Shown: piece after piece, positions 35,970 through 46,389 of the stretch | How the letters are laid out: each line of letters begins with the position of its first letter | How positions within the stretch are numbered: position 1 is the stretch's first letter | From: Companilactobacillus huachuanensis | GTDB taxonomy: Bacteria > Bacillota > Bacilli > Lactobacillales > Lactobacillaceae | Assembly (NCBI RefSeq): GCF_005404815.1 | Contig: NZ_BJDF01000004.1 | Span: 1 to 64,000, forward strand | Reading direction: 5' to 3' | DNA: 64,000 bases | Program-made: the position numbers and the translations under genes | The notes under the pieces: model-generated | Database searches by the model: none | Told to the model about the DNA's origin: nothing | Seen by the model: only the letters and a program-made list of their open reading frames with translations

Positions 35970-36275
35970 GTATGCCGTTTCCAGAGCTGAAAGTATTCAT
36001 ATGCTGCGCGGTACGATTCGAGCCAAAGGGCGGTCTCGAATCTCGGTTGAAGCCTTACCAAAAACCGGTAAGTCTCCAACACGCCCGGTGGTGTAAGGAC
36101 TAAAGTCCTAACGCCACTTTCGCGGCAAATGAATACTTTCAGCTCTTCCAACTAGTTTTTTTATAATAAGAATGTCCAACTGTAATCTCTTGCCATTTAA
36201 CTAAATTGGTAAATAAATTGAATTTAAATCTGTCACAGCAATGTTTATATCACTTTTTCGCCTTTCAACCTTTAG
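35970..36275 (-). repeat. Structured repeat R18
   Basis: Minus orientation. P2 tip AGGAC/GTCCT, P3 CTTACC/GGTAAG, P4 ATTCGAG/CTCGAAT. After CTAG comes T7 and a long flank ending CTTTCAACCTTTAG. It is one of the few copies not placed behind a stop codon on its strand. Confidence 0.92.
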
Positions 36276-36280
36276 GTATT

Positions 36281-36349
36281 TAATTAAATTGGCTCTAGAA
36301 CTCTGTAATAATAATGGTTATATTAATTTTTCACTTCTAGATTTTTAGT
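36281..36349 (-). repeat. R19, solo flank fragment of the structured repeat
   Basis: About 70 bp matching the outer flank only (GTTATATTAATTTTTCAC then TTTTTAG), directly next to R18. It is probably the remains of another copy. Confidence 0.65.
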
Positions 36350-36364
36350 TAATAAAATAATTTT

Positions 36365-36423
36365 AAGCAAAAAGACTATCATGAGAAATCGAAATGATTT
36401 TTCATGATAGTCTTTTTGCTTTT
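36365..36423. terminator. Terminator of the lectin/WxL gene
   Basis: AAGCAAAAAGACTATCATGA pairs with TCATGATAGTCTTTTTGCTT, with A/T tracts at both ends. Confidence 0.85.
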
Positions 36424-36487
36424 AGCCTAACAGTAGTAACTGTTAGAACATGTTTCAATGCTTAAATTGCATTGAGTTCATTCGGTT

Positions 36488-39418
36488 TTAAATAGTATCC
36501 GATAAATTCCAATAAATGGTTCCGTTATACTTACCTCGATTTACCAAGCCGGAATTAACGTGCAAAAGCACACCCTGGTTCTTTGGCCAATTACCAGATA
36601 CATCTGTTGTTTCTGACGTTGCACTAGCAGTTGTATCCTTCGCAATCAAAACGGGTCCAGCTTGTAAGGATGATGTATCACCAATATTATTGGTAAACGT
36701 TAATTCACCATTGAAGGTATTACCACTACTATCAACTAGTGAACTGCTATTAGCAGTTAAAGTCCAAGTTGAATTAGTACTATTAACTGTAACACCCCAA
36801 TCACTCTGACGAGAAATTGTTTGTGCTTTATCAGTGGAACGAATAAATTGGAAATCATATTCAGTTTTACTTTCCATAGACAATTCTTTATCAATTACAT
36901 CTACTGAATATTCTTGCGAATTGGATTTGCGACCATGGACGTCGGTAACATATAAGGTAATTGTATGTTTCCCAACACCTAAATCGGATCCAGCAAAAAC
37001 TTTCTCGAAACTATTGGTTGCGGCATTGGTTTCACCAGTCAATTTTTCAGTAGCTTGATCAGTTCCATCAACGTTTACATGCAAAGTCATATCAGAGTTT
37101 TTGAATTCAGTTTCTGCATCGGCATAACTTAACTCACCTGTCAAAGTGGCATTATCTTTCACAAATGTTTGAATATCAGTCTTCTCTGTCGATAAATTCA
37201 ACGCTGTATCTGGAACGGTTACATTATATGACAAGGTGTTTGATTTAAGTGGTGTTGTGGATCCATCAGTTAAATAAACGTCAACTGTATTAGTTTTGTT
37301 AGCTTCAATTAAATTAGCTGGAATATTAACCGTAAACTTACCACTCGTAATTGTGTCATCACCAGTCAATTTGGTTGTCGTCTCGGTTCCATTAATTACT
37401 GTATGAAGTGTCATATCAGAATTTTTGAAATCGCTATCATCGTTATAATTATCTGTAGCATCAATTGACAAATCAGTATTACCAACTGCAACTAAATCAC
37501 TAGGACTATCAGAGGCTATTTGTAATGCTTTATCAGATATATTAACTGTATACGTCAATGTATTTGAAGCAATGGTATCTTTGACTCCATCTGAACTGAC
37601 ATAATTAGGATCAATAGCTTGAACAGTAATCGTATGTTTTCCAATATCTGAACTACTGAACGGAATTGAAAAACTACCATTAGCACTGTCGGTATCATTA
37701 ATAGTTTCAGTCTTACCATCAATCGATACGTTAAAGTTAATATCACTATTGTCAACTGTAGTCTGTTTGTCAAACTTCATAGTACCAGTTAAATTAACTG
37801 TTTTATTTTGTGAAGTTGTAACTGGATCTTTAGAAGTTTTAGTAAGTGTTAAATTATCTCTAGCTTCTTGAATCAAAAATGGTGGTGTTTGCACATCAGT
37901 CTTGTAATTGTCACCTTCCAAAGTTGCATGAGAAAGTGGAACTTGTAAAGCACTGCTTGCGTCTGGTACTTGATTAGCTGTAGCGTTAAGTTCAATATTT
38001 GACCAAGGATTATCCACATTCAAGGATTCTTTGAGCGTATAAGTTAACTTAGACCCATTGATATCACTGTATGGAATTTCCTCAGTGTCACCATTTTTAT
38101 AAACGACCTTACCAATATTACCATCACTGTCCTTAGTGATAGTGACATTATCCGGCAAATCTATCGAAGCTGTGATAGGTTTCATATCTTGGTTACCTGA
38201 ATCATAATTCAACATGTAATTTAAACGTAGTTTGTCATTAGGATGTACAGTTGTTGTTTCAGCCAAAGCCTTATCAGCAGTCGTCATAACATCCGTGCTA
38301 GAGCTTACTTTAGTCTGATTGGTTTCATCAACAACATAAGCGTTACCATAAGCATTAACCAATGATGGCAAGGTTTCAAAAACAACCGCATTTGTTGTCG
38401 TATGACCCACACTATTAGCAGCTGTAAATCCATAGTACAAAGGATCACCCTTAGTTACACCTAATCTTGACAACTTCAAATTTACAGTACCAGATTGGAG
38501 ATGTTGTCCAGTTGCGCCAGTATTAACACGACCATCAATTGTCTTATCATTGAGATCATATCTCAAAGTTGCGACAGTGGGATCAGCTGCAGTCGGTGGC
38601 GTATAGGTTATAAGTAAATGATGCCATGCCATGGCTGGTGTTGATGGCGATGAAAAGGTATTTTCTTCAATACCATTATGATTCAATTCATAATACGGTG
38701 TCGTACCTTTTTTACCAATCTGTGTATAAGATCCACTGTACCCAGGGTAAGCCCATGCCAAATGTTGAGCTGGTAGGCTTCTAGCAGGAGTATTTCCACT
38801 GTCATCTGTACCAATTTGATAACTATCAAGTGTTTGTCCCAAAGTACCTCCGGAACCATTATAAACATCTGAACTGCCCAAACCTGAACCATTAGAATCG
38901 AATTCCAAAGCCCAACTATTTTGAATAGCCGATCCTGCCATAGCTGCAGTAGTAGCTTTTCTTTGCAGATCACTTCCCCAAACGCCTAAAGTCTCACCAC
39001 CAGCAATTGAGTTACCATCCTTAGCAATGGCACTATAACCTGAGTTCTGTAAAACAAAGGCCATTCCCTCAGAGCCAGAAGACGATCCACCTAAGTAGAC
39101 CCACATTGATAGGGTTTGTTTATTTCCAGTATCAAAATAATTATCCTGCTCTTTATTACTCCAAACTGAAGAAACTTGAGTTGGATTATTTTGAATAACT
39201 TCAATAACTCTATTATTATCAATAGTCGCTGGCAAAGTATTTGATCCTTGAACAAATAAAGAACTATTCGAAAGAGCATCACCGATTGTAACTCCTGACG
39301 GAGCAGCAGCTAAGCCATCAGCATCACTAACATCTGCTTTTGTAGTTGTAATATTTGTCCCCAGCAATATCAATAAAAAGATTATTGAGGAAATAATCCA
39401 TATATTTGCTTTTTTCAA
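36488..39418 (-). CDS. Surface protein with L-type lectin and WxL domains
   Basis: About 976 residues from a TTG at 39418, chosen because GGGGGTG lies 6-8 nt upstream and a signal peptide (KKANIWIISS to TTTKA) starts there; the frame is open further upstream without a better site. The N-terminal third (about 30-330) resembles bacterial L-type (legume-like) lectins: WVYLGGSSSGSEGMAFVLQN, WALEFDSNG, HLLITYTPP. About three Ig-like repeats of 90 residues follow (about 520-800, NSDMTLHV type). The C-terminal WxL domain (about 800-976) has WTLTA and ends YNGTIYWNLSD. It is anchored non-covalently to peptidoglycan and probably binds glycans. Usual WxL operon partners are absent. Confidence 0.85.
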   Translation of the reverse strand: MKKANIWIISSIIFLLILLGTNITTTKADVSDADGLAAAPSGVTIGDALSNSSLFVQGSNTLPATIDNNRVIEVIQNNPTQVSSVWSNKEQDNYFDTGNKQTLSMWVYLGGSSSGSEGMAFVLQNSGYSAIAKDGNSIAGGETLGVWGSDLQRKATTAAMAGSAIQNSWALEFDSNGSGLGSSDVYNGSGGTLGQTLDSYQIGTDDSGNTPARSLPAQHLAWAYPGYSGSYTQIGKKGTTPYYELNHNGIEENTFSSPSTPAMAWHHLLITYTPPTAADPTVATLRYDLNDKTIDGRVNTGATGQHLQSGTVNLKLSRLGVTKGDPLYYGFTAANSVGHTTTNAVVFETLPSLVNAYGNAYVVDETNQTKVSSSTDVMTTADKALAETTTVHPNDKLRLNYMLNYDSGNQDMKPITASIDLPDNVTITKDSDGNIGKVVYKNGDTEEIPYSDINGSKLTYTLKESLNVDNPWSNIELNATANQVPDASSALQVPLSHATLEGDNYKTDVQTPPFLIQEARDNLTLTKTSKDPVTTSQNKTVNLTGTMKFDKQTTVDNSDINFNVSIDGKTETINDTDSANGSFSIPFSSSDIGKHTITVQAIDPNYVSSDGVKDTIASNTLTYTVNISDKALQIASDSPSDLVAVGNTDLSIDATDNYNDDSDFKNSDMTLHTVINGTETTTKLTGDDTITSGKFTVNIPANLIEANKTNTVDVYLTDGSTTPLKSNTLSYNVTVPDTALNLSTEKTDIQTFVKDNATLTGELSYADAETEFKNSDMTLHVNVDGTDQATEKLTGETNAATNSFEKVFAGSDLGVGKHTITLYVTDVHGRKSNSQEYSVDVIDKELSMESKTEYDFQFIRSTDKAQTISRQSDWGVTVNSTNSTWTLTANSSSLVDSSGNTFNGELTFTNNIGDTSSLQAGPVLIAKDTTASATSETTDVSGNWPKNQGVLLHVNSGLVNRGKYNGTIYWNLSDTI

Positions 39419-39566
39419 AAATAGCACCCCCAAAAAATGATTACTTACTATCTTTAGTATAGTCGCAAGTATATGTTCATACATGTCATAAACGGAAAAG
39501 ATTTTTATCATTAAATCAAATATTTTATAAAAAGAAACAAATGTATGATATATACACATTTTGAAA

Positions 39567-39888
39567 CTAAAGGTTGAAAGACGAATAATTGATATAACCG
39601 TTGTCGTTATAGACTTAGTGTTAATTTATTTAAATAATCAGGAGTTTTCGTTTTATTATTCCTGCCATTAAAAAAATAAACTAGTTGGAAGAGCTGAGAG
39701 TATTCATTTGCAACGAAAGTGGCGTTATTGCTTCAGCAATTACACCACCGGGCGCGTTGAAGACTCGCGGGTTTTGCGAGGCTTCAACCGAGGTCCGAGA
39801 CCGCTTCCCAGACTCGGGCCGTTCCGCGCAGCAATTGAATACTCTCAGCTCTGGAAACGGCAAATTTAATTAGACTTTCAACCTTTAA
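39567..39888 (+). repeat. Structured repeat R20
   Basis: Full length with ends CTAAAGGTTGAAAG and CTTTCAACCTTTAA. The flanks TTTGAAA and TTTTAAA agree at 6 of 7 bases, so a decayed duplication is possible. P2 tip TTGC/GCAA, P3 CTCGC/GCGAG. Confidence 0.92.
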
Positions 39889-39895
39889 TTTTAAA

Positions 39896-39924
39896 ATAAA
39901 AAAAGACCGCCAAAAGGCAGTCTA
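39896..39924 (-). terminator. ntdP terminator
   Basis: AGACTGCC/GGCGGTCT hairpin with a TTTT loop on the minus strand, then T7. Confidence 0.8.
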
Positions 39925-39946
39925 GTCTAATCAGGATATAGCAATC

Positions 39947-40480
39947 CTAATGGTGTGACAGTTCTTTATATCTTTGCATCCAAAGATCAACATAAGCCTG
40001 TGAAAATGGTCCCTTGCCCTTATCGATCCAATCAATTAAAACGTCGACATTATCATGTAGAATAGTATCTATTTCAGGTGGGTAATTCCACATTTTACTG
40101 TGCGCAGCATACTCATCCACGTCCAATAGTCTTTTCTCCCCATCTGGAAAAACTTTAACATCTAAATCATAATCAATATATTTGATGGCCTCTTTGTCTA
40201 AAGCGAATGGTGTCGCCAAATTGCAGTAATAAGATACTCCGCTATCTCTAATCATAGTAATAATATTAAACCAATATTTTTTATGAAAGTAGACTAGTGC
40301 TGGTTCCCTTGTTACCCAACGACGTCCATCAGCCTCTGTGACAAGAGTATTCTCGTTACAACCAATAATTTCGTTTTCACTTGTCTTTAGCACCATTGTT
40401 TCACGCCAAGTACGATGTAAATGACCATCATGCTTATAACTCTGGATTGCTACGTAATCCCCTTCTCTAGGAATCTGCAT
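39947..40480 (-). CDS. ntdP: Nucleoside tri-/diphosphatase, DUF402 family
   Basis: 177 residues, of the UPF0374/DUF402 family represented by Staphylococcus Ntdp, which hydrolyses nucleoside tri- and diphosphates. Family hallmarks are the N-terminal [20 protein letters not shown], and [14 protein letters not shown] with LLDVDEYA, whose acidic residues bind metal. The length matches the family. The gene stands alone between a repeat and the second LRR/SLAP gene. Confidence 0.88.
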   Translation of the reverse strand: MQIPREGDYVAIQSYKHDGHLHRTWRETMVLKTSENEIIGCNENTLVTEADGRRWVTREPALVYFHKKYWFNIITMIRDSGVSYYCNLATPFALDKEAIKYIDYDLDVKVFPDGEKRLLDVDEYAAHSKMWNYPPEIDTILHDNVDVLIDWIDKGKGPFSQAYVDLWMQRYKELSHH

Positions 40481-40582
40481 AACTTACCAGCTTTCTTCTA
40501 AAACCTAATTCTTATCCAAAAAAAGTATACCAGAGCTGTGAAACTAATAAAAGCTATCGTTATCAAAAGTTCTCAATTAACA

Positions 40583-43276
40583 TTAAACTCTAACAAATTG
40601 ATCAGTCGCCACGCGATAATAACTCAATCCGTTGATAAACTGAAATCTATCCGTCTTATATGATGACTTAGCAGGCAATGTTTGGGGAAGCATCTTACCT
40701 TTCTCATCATATAATTTTGCCGAATTTTTAGTTGTGATCACTGAACTAGAATAAGTATATTCATATACCTGATTAGCGCTAACAAACTCGTTTGTTGCTA
40801 CACGATAGTATTTTTGACCATTAAATTCAGTATACCTATCGCTATACCAATCACTCGCAGGTGCTAATTCTCGTGTAACCGTTTGGTCATGTGCATTAAC
40901 AATTTTTCCAATATTATCTTGGTAGACTCGCACATAAGTACTATTGGCAACATAAATATACACATCATTTGCTTTGACCCACTCATCAGTTGCCACACGA
41001 TAATATGCTACACCATTAAGATCCATGGATTTATCGTTGTACCAACTGGAATCTGGTTGCAAGAACAAATCGGTTATGACTGATCCATCCGTTTGATAAA
41101 CTTGAACCTTTGGACGGTCACTAAAGGTTGCTGACGTTTGATCAATATCCTTAGTTGTCACAGTATCCACTGTGGAACCAGTTGAAGTTCCACTACTATG
41201 GTTTGAATTACTGATTGCAGGTGACTTGCCGTAGTGAGCATCGACCAAATCCTTGGGAGTGGTGGTTCTTAATCCAGAAAAGGGATTAATTTTATTAGTC
41301 ATAAAATACTGTATGACATCATTAATTATGGCCTGCAGATTTTTCTTATCCTTATCAGGTATTATATTTGATACTACGAGGCCAGTAACTGAAACAGGTC
41401 CTCCTTGTCCATCAGTCGTCAACGCTCCTAAATTAATCATCGTACTATCTAAATTCAAACTATCATTATTCTCGTTCGGTAATTGACTCAAATCATTCTG
41501 AAAAGCTGTTGCACTTTTAATGTCGGTGGTACCAACTGGTATTGTAGCAATCACAGGGTTAATTGTTTTATGCGTGTCATCATAAGTAACATTAATCTTA
41601 AAATTATACGGTTCAATTTTTTGTACAACAACATTGATTGGCCCACTTTTAGAAACTAAAAAGGTATCAGGTTCTGGAGTATAATATCCTGCCAGATTGG
41701 GAATTGGGGTCCTTCCGCCAATATACGAGGTAAATGGAGGTGTAGTATAAATAGGCTTATCTTTGGCCTGATTCTGATCGGCAGTCCAATACTGAATAGT
41801 TGACTGAACCTCTGGTCTCTCTACCAACGTCCAAGTGGTATTGCCATTGGCATCACCTGGTAAAACGGCATCTGGTTTATCACTTACACAATACAAACTA
41901 GCCAATTTCTCACCATCTATCGGCACTTTTATCGGTACTTTTTGGTCGTCATTAACCCAACCGCTATATTTATTATCATCGTACGTAAGATGTGCTTGCA
42001 AATAATTAGTAGTATTATTCAAAGTTATCGTGTTGATTTGAATACCAGATACTCCGTCACCCTCAAATCCTTGAAAATCGAGTATATACCGAACAGTATC
42101 TCCATTCATATTACGAATACTTGATAGATCTAGTTTTTTAAGATTTCTACATCCTTCAAACCAAGGACCCATTTCATAACCATTCGGATCTGGAGTATGC
42201 AATCCTGTCACATTAATACTTTCCAGGCCACTAAAATAGAATAGCCCATACATATTAGTACTATTTTGAGGATTATATCCTATTGTCATATTACTTAAAT
42301 CGGCTGTTTTTAAGTCTTTTGTAAAATTAAACATACTTGTATAGTCCGTAATAGTCGATACATTAAAATTATGCATATCAATACTAGTTAGACCACTATA
42401 AGAAAACATTGAATCGACCATCTGGGCACTGCTTAGATCAAGGCTATCTATATCAAACTGAGTTAGGCCCGTATCTTTAAAAAACAAAAAGCCAAAATCT
42501 ATTGTTTTAGAGGTATCAAGTTTATCTAAATTATCAATTTCGCTCAAACTACTCAATCCACCAAAAGCTCCATAAATACTAGATCCCGCAGTGACATCGC
42601 CATCAAATATAATCTTTTTAACTTTATTAGCGTTTGGAGCGGTGTTCCATGTTGTAGTACGATTTGTAATTTGGGGTAGTGGTGCCCAAGAACCTGATTC
42701 CACGTGTAGTTCACCAGCTTGATTGATATACCAATCACTTCCGGAATATACTTTGCCACTTATTGTATCCTCGCCCGGAGCAAACTTACCATTAGTTATA
42801 CTTGAAGCAAGATTACTAGGATCGTTTAGTCCAGTTGTACTGTTCTCAACAGCTGGTGCTTCTGGTATTTCTGGTGTTGCTGCATCGGATTGATTATTTT
42901 TGTCAGCAGTTTTATATAATTGATTGGATTTCAAATTATTCGTGGGTTGAACTGGTGTTGCACTTTTTTTATTATCTGGCGTGACGGGATCCTTTATCGA
43001 ATCAGTACCGTTACCCGCTGTTCCAGATGAAGTTTTGGAAGTAGTAGCAGTGTCTTGTGTACTTGTATCAACTGGACCCGTAGCCTGATCATTCTCAGTT
43101 TGTGGCACATTATCTCCTGTTCCAACATTATCAGCCTTCACTATTAGTGGTGACGCACCTAAAATAATGCCTCCAGTCAAGGCCAAAGTAGTCGCTACTA
43201 TCCAGTTTTTACCAGATTTATACAACTTCTTTCTCAGAATCACATTGGATTTCCGCTTTAGCTGTTCAAATCTCAT
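40583..43276 (-). CDS. LRR (BspA-like) surface protein with SLAP repeats, paralogue 2
   Basis: 897 residues, same plan as the protein at 31013: signal peptide with KLYKSGKNW (15-23), a Ser/Thr/Asn-rich region (about 45-150), DUF285/BspA-like LRR units (about 175-400), beta domains (about 420-680) and three SLAP repeats (about 700-897). The start MRFEQLKR is identical to paralogue 1, and AAGGG lies upstream; the longer frame to 43327 is not supported. Signal and SLAP parts are much more similar than the LRR part, consistent with a duplicated scaffold carrying different ligand-binding faces. Confidence 0.85.
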   Translation of the reverse strand: MRFEQLKRKSNVILRKKLYKSGKNWIVATTLALTGGIILGASPLIVKADNVGTGDNVPQTENDQATGPVDTSTQDTATTSKTSSGTAGNGTDSIKDPVTPDNKKSATPVQPTNNLKSNQLYKTADKNNQSDAATPEIPEAPAVENSTTGLNDPSNLASSITNGKFAPGEDTISGKVYSGSDWYINQAGELHVESGSWAPLPQITNRTTTWNTAPNANKVKKIIFDGDVTAGSSIYGAFGGLSSLSEIDNLDKLDTSKTIDFGFLFFKDTGLTQFDIDSLDLSSAQMVDSMFSYSGLTSIDMHNFNVSTITDYTSMFNFTKDLKTADLSNMTIGYNPQNSTNMYGLFYFSGLESINVTGLHTPDPNGYEMGPWFEGCRNLKKLDLSSIRNMNGDTVRYILDFQGFEGDGVSGIQINTITLNNTTNYLQAHLTYDDNKYSGWVNDDQKVPIKVPIDGEKLASLYCVSDKPDAVLPGDANGNTTWTLVERPEVQSTIQYWTADQNQAKDKPIYTTPPFTSYIGGRTPIPNLAGYYTPEPDTFLVSKSGPINVVVQKIEPYNFKINVTYDDTHKTINPVIATIPVGTTDIKSATAFQNDLSQLPNENNDSLNLDSTMINLGALTTDGQGGPVSVTGLVVSNIIPDKDKKNLQAIINDVIQYFMTNKINPFSGLRTTTPKDLVDAHYGKSPAISNSNHSSGTSTGSTVDTVTTKDIDQTSATFSDRPKVQVYQTDGSVITDLFLQPDSSWYNDKSMDLNGVAYYRVATDEWVKANDVYIYVANSTYVRVYQDNIGKIVNAHDQTVTRELAPASDWYSDRYTEFNGQKYYRVATNEFVSANQVYEYTYSSSVITTKNSAKLYDEKGKMLPQTLPAKSSYKTDRFQFINGLSYYRVATDQFVRV

Positions 43277-43394
43277 ACATATCACCCTTCCCCTTACGAT
43301 TCCAATAATATACTTTTTAATTCTCAACTTACGGCAAAAATATAAATTAAGTTAAAAATTTTGTCTATCCAGAAAAAGGTACTTGTTGGACATT

Positions 43395-43443
43395 AAAGCA
43401 AACAGGCACTGTAATCTATTTTTGATTACAGTGCCTGTTTGCT
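43395..43443. terminator. Intrinsic terminator
   Basis: AAAGCAAACAGGCACTGTAAT pairs with ATTACAGTGCCTGTTTGCTTT. It is in the same family as 13242 and 14318. Confidence 0.85.
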
Positions 43444-43515
43444 TTCACATAATTATGTAATTGAGATTTTCCCATTAACACGTTGTGTTAGTTAATAAAA
43501 AAATTTAATAAAGAA

Positions 43516-43655
43516 CTAAAGGTGAAAAATTAGTATATCTATCGTTGTTACAGGCCTAGAGCTAATTTATTTAAGCAACCAGAAATCTTCATTTTATTGT
43601 ATAAAATACACTCAGCTCTGGAAACGGCATACATAATTAAATCCTTAACCTTTAG
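43516..43655 (+). repeat. Structured repeat R21, core-deleted (140 bp)
   Basis: CTAAAGG at the left and CCTTTAG at the right, with flanks intact, but only a short CTCAGCTCTGGAAACGGCAT remains of the core. It lies 30 nt after the recX stop. Confidence 0.9.
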
Positions 43656-43685
43656 CTAACTATCCCAAATGGAAGCACACCCTTT

Positions 43686-44456
43686 TTAATCTTCAGAACC
43701 AAGTACTTTCTTTATTTCATCAAACCGGTACCCCTTAGTCATCAAATAATTGATCAACTTAGCTGGCTTGTCATAACGGTGCTGTACCTTACTGACAAGT
43801 TTACGGAGTTTCTCCAGTTCTTCATCTTCATCTGGTTCCAAATCCAATGCTTTAATAGTCGCCTCGATTATTTCATTATCAAAGCCCTTTTGATACAAAC
43901 TGGATCTGAGTTTAGTCACCATCTGCTTAAACGAAGTTCGACTTTGTTTACGAACTTGTTTTTTTGCAAAGTCGATTGCATTTTCCAATAAAGTATCGGA
44001 GTCAATTTCAAACAACGCATCTTGAATAACATTGTCTGGTACTCCCTTTTGTGCCATCTTCTGCTGAATAATCTTAGGGCCATTTGCTGTCATTCGAAGC
44101 TGATCATGAACAAAACTTTTTGCATAAGAAGCATCATCTATATAATGAAGTCTTTCTAAACGTTCTATTACTTCATCAACCGCATCACGATGATATTCTT
44201 TCTTATATAGGTAGTCTTTGATTTCTTTTTTGGTACGCAACTGATAGCTCAAATAGTTAACGGCATCCCCATAAGCCTTGTTAATATTCTCAGAATCTTG
44301 AATTTCTTTGATTTTTTCATCAGTCAACTCAACGTCATTCATTAATCTAAAATCAATCAAAGTTTGCTCTGCAACAGGAAATGCATACTTGCCATCAAGG
44401 AAAACATTGTAGCGTCCCTTACGCTTCTGTGCCTGAATTTTCGTGATCTTTGCCAA
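43686..44456 (-). CDS. recX: Regulatory protein RecX
   Basis: 256 residues, the long RecX form of lactobacilli. RecX caps RecA filaments and limits strand exchange. Three-helix repeats are visible, e.g. YLSYQLRTKKEIKDYLYKKEY, DDASYAKSFVHDQLR and YLMTKGYRFDEIKKVL. The start is TTG at 44456. It is transcribed divergently from rlmD with about 70 nt between coding starts, so promoters must be very compact. Confidence 0.92.
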   Translation of the reverse strand: MAKITKIQAQKRKGRYNVFLDGKYAFPVAEQTLIDFRLMNDVELTDEKIKEIQDSENINKAYGDAVNYLSYQLRTKKEIKDYLYKKEYHRDAVDEVIERLERLHYIDDASYAKSFVHDQLRMTANGPKIIQQKMAQKGVPDNVIQDALFEIDSDTLLENAIDFAKKQVRKQSRTSFKQMVTKLRSSLYQKGFDNEIIEATIKALDLEPDEDEELEKLRKLVSKVQHRYDKPAKLINYLMTKGYRFDEIKKVLGSED

Positions 44457-44524
44457 TTTATTATTACCTCACCATGTTATACTCTAATATGAGTTTATCG
44501 CAAAAACATTCAAAGGAAAAATTT

Positions 44525-45907
44525 ATGCCTACAAATAATATTACGCAAGATTTAAAAGTTGGTGACCGATTTCCACTAACTATTAAAAGAATTGGAATCA
44601 ACGGTGAAGGAATTGGTTTCTTCAAACACGTTATCGTCTTCGTACCAAAAGCTGTTCCTGAAGACATCATTGTTTGTGAATTAACTGATGTCCACGAAAG
44701 ATTCTTAAATGGTCGTATCCATACAATCAGAAAACCTAGTCGTTTTAGAAATCCCGAAACACCAGAATTAGCAAATGAAGTTGGCGGACTAGAATTTGCT
44801 CACATCAATTACAAAGATCAATTACACTTTAAGTCAAACATTCTTCGCGAGTCATTAGATAAGTACAAGCCATATGCTCACGAAAAATACATGATCAAAC
44901 CAACCGCCGGTTCAGTTCAACAAGAAAAGTATCGCAACAAAGCACAATTTCCTATTCAAGAAGTTGATGGCGAGATTCGTTGTGGACTCTACAAAACTGG
45001 AACTCAAGAACTGGTTGATTTGACTGAAATGCCTACACAAATGGATTTAACCATGAGTGCCATGCGTAAAATTGTTCAAATGGTTAAAGACTTAGGAATC
45101 CCTGTCTTCAATCCTGAGAAAAAATCTGGTATTTTAAGTATGATCGTCATTCGTGAGTCAGTTGAATTTAACCAACTTCAAGTTACTTTCATCACCCGTT
45201 CACCTAAATTCATCAAGGAACACCAGTTAATTGAACGCATCCAAAAGGAAATTCCTGAAGTTAGTTCAATTTCTCAAAATATCAATAAAGAAGACAAAGG
45301 TGCGGTTTGGGGTGACGAAACTAAGTTACTCTGGGGTGACGAATATCTTCAAGAAGATATCAATGGCTACACATTCAACTTTTCACCAAGAGCTTTCTTA
45401 CAGTTGAACTCCCTTCAAACTGATAAATTGTATGACCTAGTCGCTCAAGCGCTTGAGCCTAACAAGCGTGACGTCTTATTAGATGCTTACTGTGGTGTCG
45501 GTACGATTGGTATTACTATGGCTGACAAAGTAAAACAAATTTATGGTATCGAAATCATTCCCGAAGCTATTGAAGATGCTAAGGTCAACGCTAAATTAAA
45601 TGAGGTCGACAACGCTGAATACTTCGTTGGTTCAACTGATGAAATTTATCCTAAGTTATTAGAAGATGGCAAAACAGTCAACGCTGTAGTTGTCGATCCT
45701 CCACGTACTGGTTTGGATAACAAGTTGATTGCTGCCTTGAATCGTAATCCGGTTAACAAACTGGTTTATGTTTCATGCAACCCATCTACTTTGGCAAAAG
45801 ACTTGGTAACTTTGACTAAGGAATATCGGGTTATCTACTTACAACCAGTTGATATGTTCCCACAGACACCACATGTTGAAACTATCGTTAAATTGGTAAG
45901 AAGATAG
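44525..45907 (+). CDS. rlmD: 23S rRNA (uracil-C5)-methyltransferase, RlmD/RumA type
   Basis: 460 residues. An N-terminal TRAM domain (about 8-65) and a SAM-binding methyltransferase domain (about 300-460) have LDAYCGVGTIGI, the VVDPPRTGLD motif and catalytic Cys in VYVSCNPSTLAKDL. It methylates uridine in 23S rRNA (U1939 in E. coli numbering). The TRAM domain lacks the CxxC iron-sulfur motif seen in E. coli RumA. AAAGGA precedes the ATG at 44525. Repeat R22 begins at the base after its stop codon. Confidence 0.93.
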   Translation: MPTNNITQDLKVGDRFPLTIKRIGINGEGIGFFKHVIVFVPKAVPEDIIVCELTDVHERFLNGRIHTIRKPSRFRNPETPELANEVGGLEFAHINYKDQLHFKSNILRESLDKYKPYAHEKYMIKPTAGSVQQEKYRNKAQFPIQEVDGEIRCGLYKTGTQELVDLTEMPTQMDLTMSAMRKIVQMVKDLGIPVFNPEKKSGILSMIVIRESVEFNQLQVTFITRSPKFIKEHQLIERIQKEIPEVSSISQNINKEDKGAVWGDETKLLWGDEYLQEDINGYTFNFSPRAFLQLNSLQTDKLYDLVAQALEPNKRDVLLDAYCGVGTIGITMADKVKQIYGIEIIPEAIEDAKVNAKLNEVDNAEYFVGSTDEIYPKLLEDGKTVNAVVVDPPRTGLDNKLIAALNRNPVNKLVYVSCNPSTLAKDLVTLTKEYRVIYLQPVDMFPQTPHVETIVKLVRR

Positions 45908-46098
45908 TTTCCGTCTCCAGGGCTGAGAACATTTACCTGCTATGCGGACCGATTCGAGCCTGGGAAGCGGTCTCGAATCTCGGTTTGAAGGCTTTCCAAA
46001 AACCGGAAAGTCTCCAAACTCGCCCGGTGGTGTAACGGCTAAAGTCGTAACGCCACACCCACAGCAGGTAAATATTCTCAGCCCTTCCGACTAGTTTT
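45908..46098 (-). repeat. Structured repeat R22, abutting the rlmD stop codon
   Basis: Minus orientation. P1 GGGCTGAGAA / TTCTCAGCCC, P2 tip CGGC/GTCG (one wobble), P3 CTTTCC/GGAAAG. There is no spacer between the stop codon and the element. Confidence 0.92.
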
Positions 46099-46202
46099 AT
46101 TAATCCAGACAAATTACATAAAACAGATCGAGTTTAACATTTAAAATTAAGGTTCTTTTTCTAGTCTGGTTATAAAATCATCCATATTTGAATTACTTGT
46201 CA

Positions 46203-46251
46203 AAAGAGACTGTCTTCCACTTGGAATAAAGCGAGAGACAGCCTCTTTTTA
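46203..46251. terminator. Intrinsic terminator hairpin
   Basis: AAAAGAGACTGTCTTCC pairs with the AGACAGCCTCTTTT side; T5 follows. It is related to the hairpin at 17272. Confidence 0.8.
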
Positions 46252-46267
46252 TCATAACCAAGCTAAC

Positions 46268-46326
46268 AAAAAAGAGATGTATCATACTTAATCTTTTGAT
46301 TCATTAAGTGTGATACATCTCTTTTC
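46268..46326. terminator. Intrinsic terminator hairpin
   Basis: AAAAGAGATGTATCATACTTAA pairs with TTAAGTGTGATACATCTCTTTT. It is homologous to 30649 and 58763. Confidence 0.85.
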
Positions 46327-46389
46327 TTATCTAATTTACCCATAATTAATTAAAAATTTAAATTAATACTGTCTAATAAAACAGACAAA

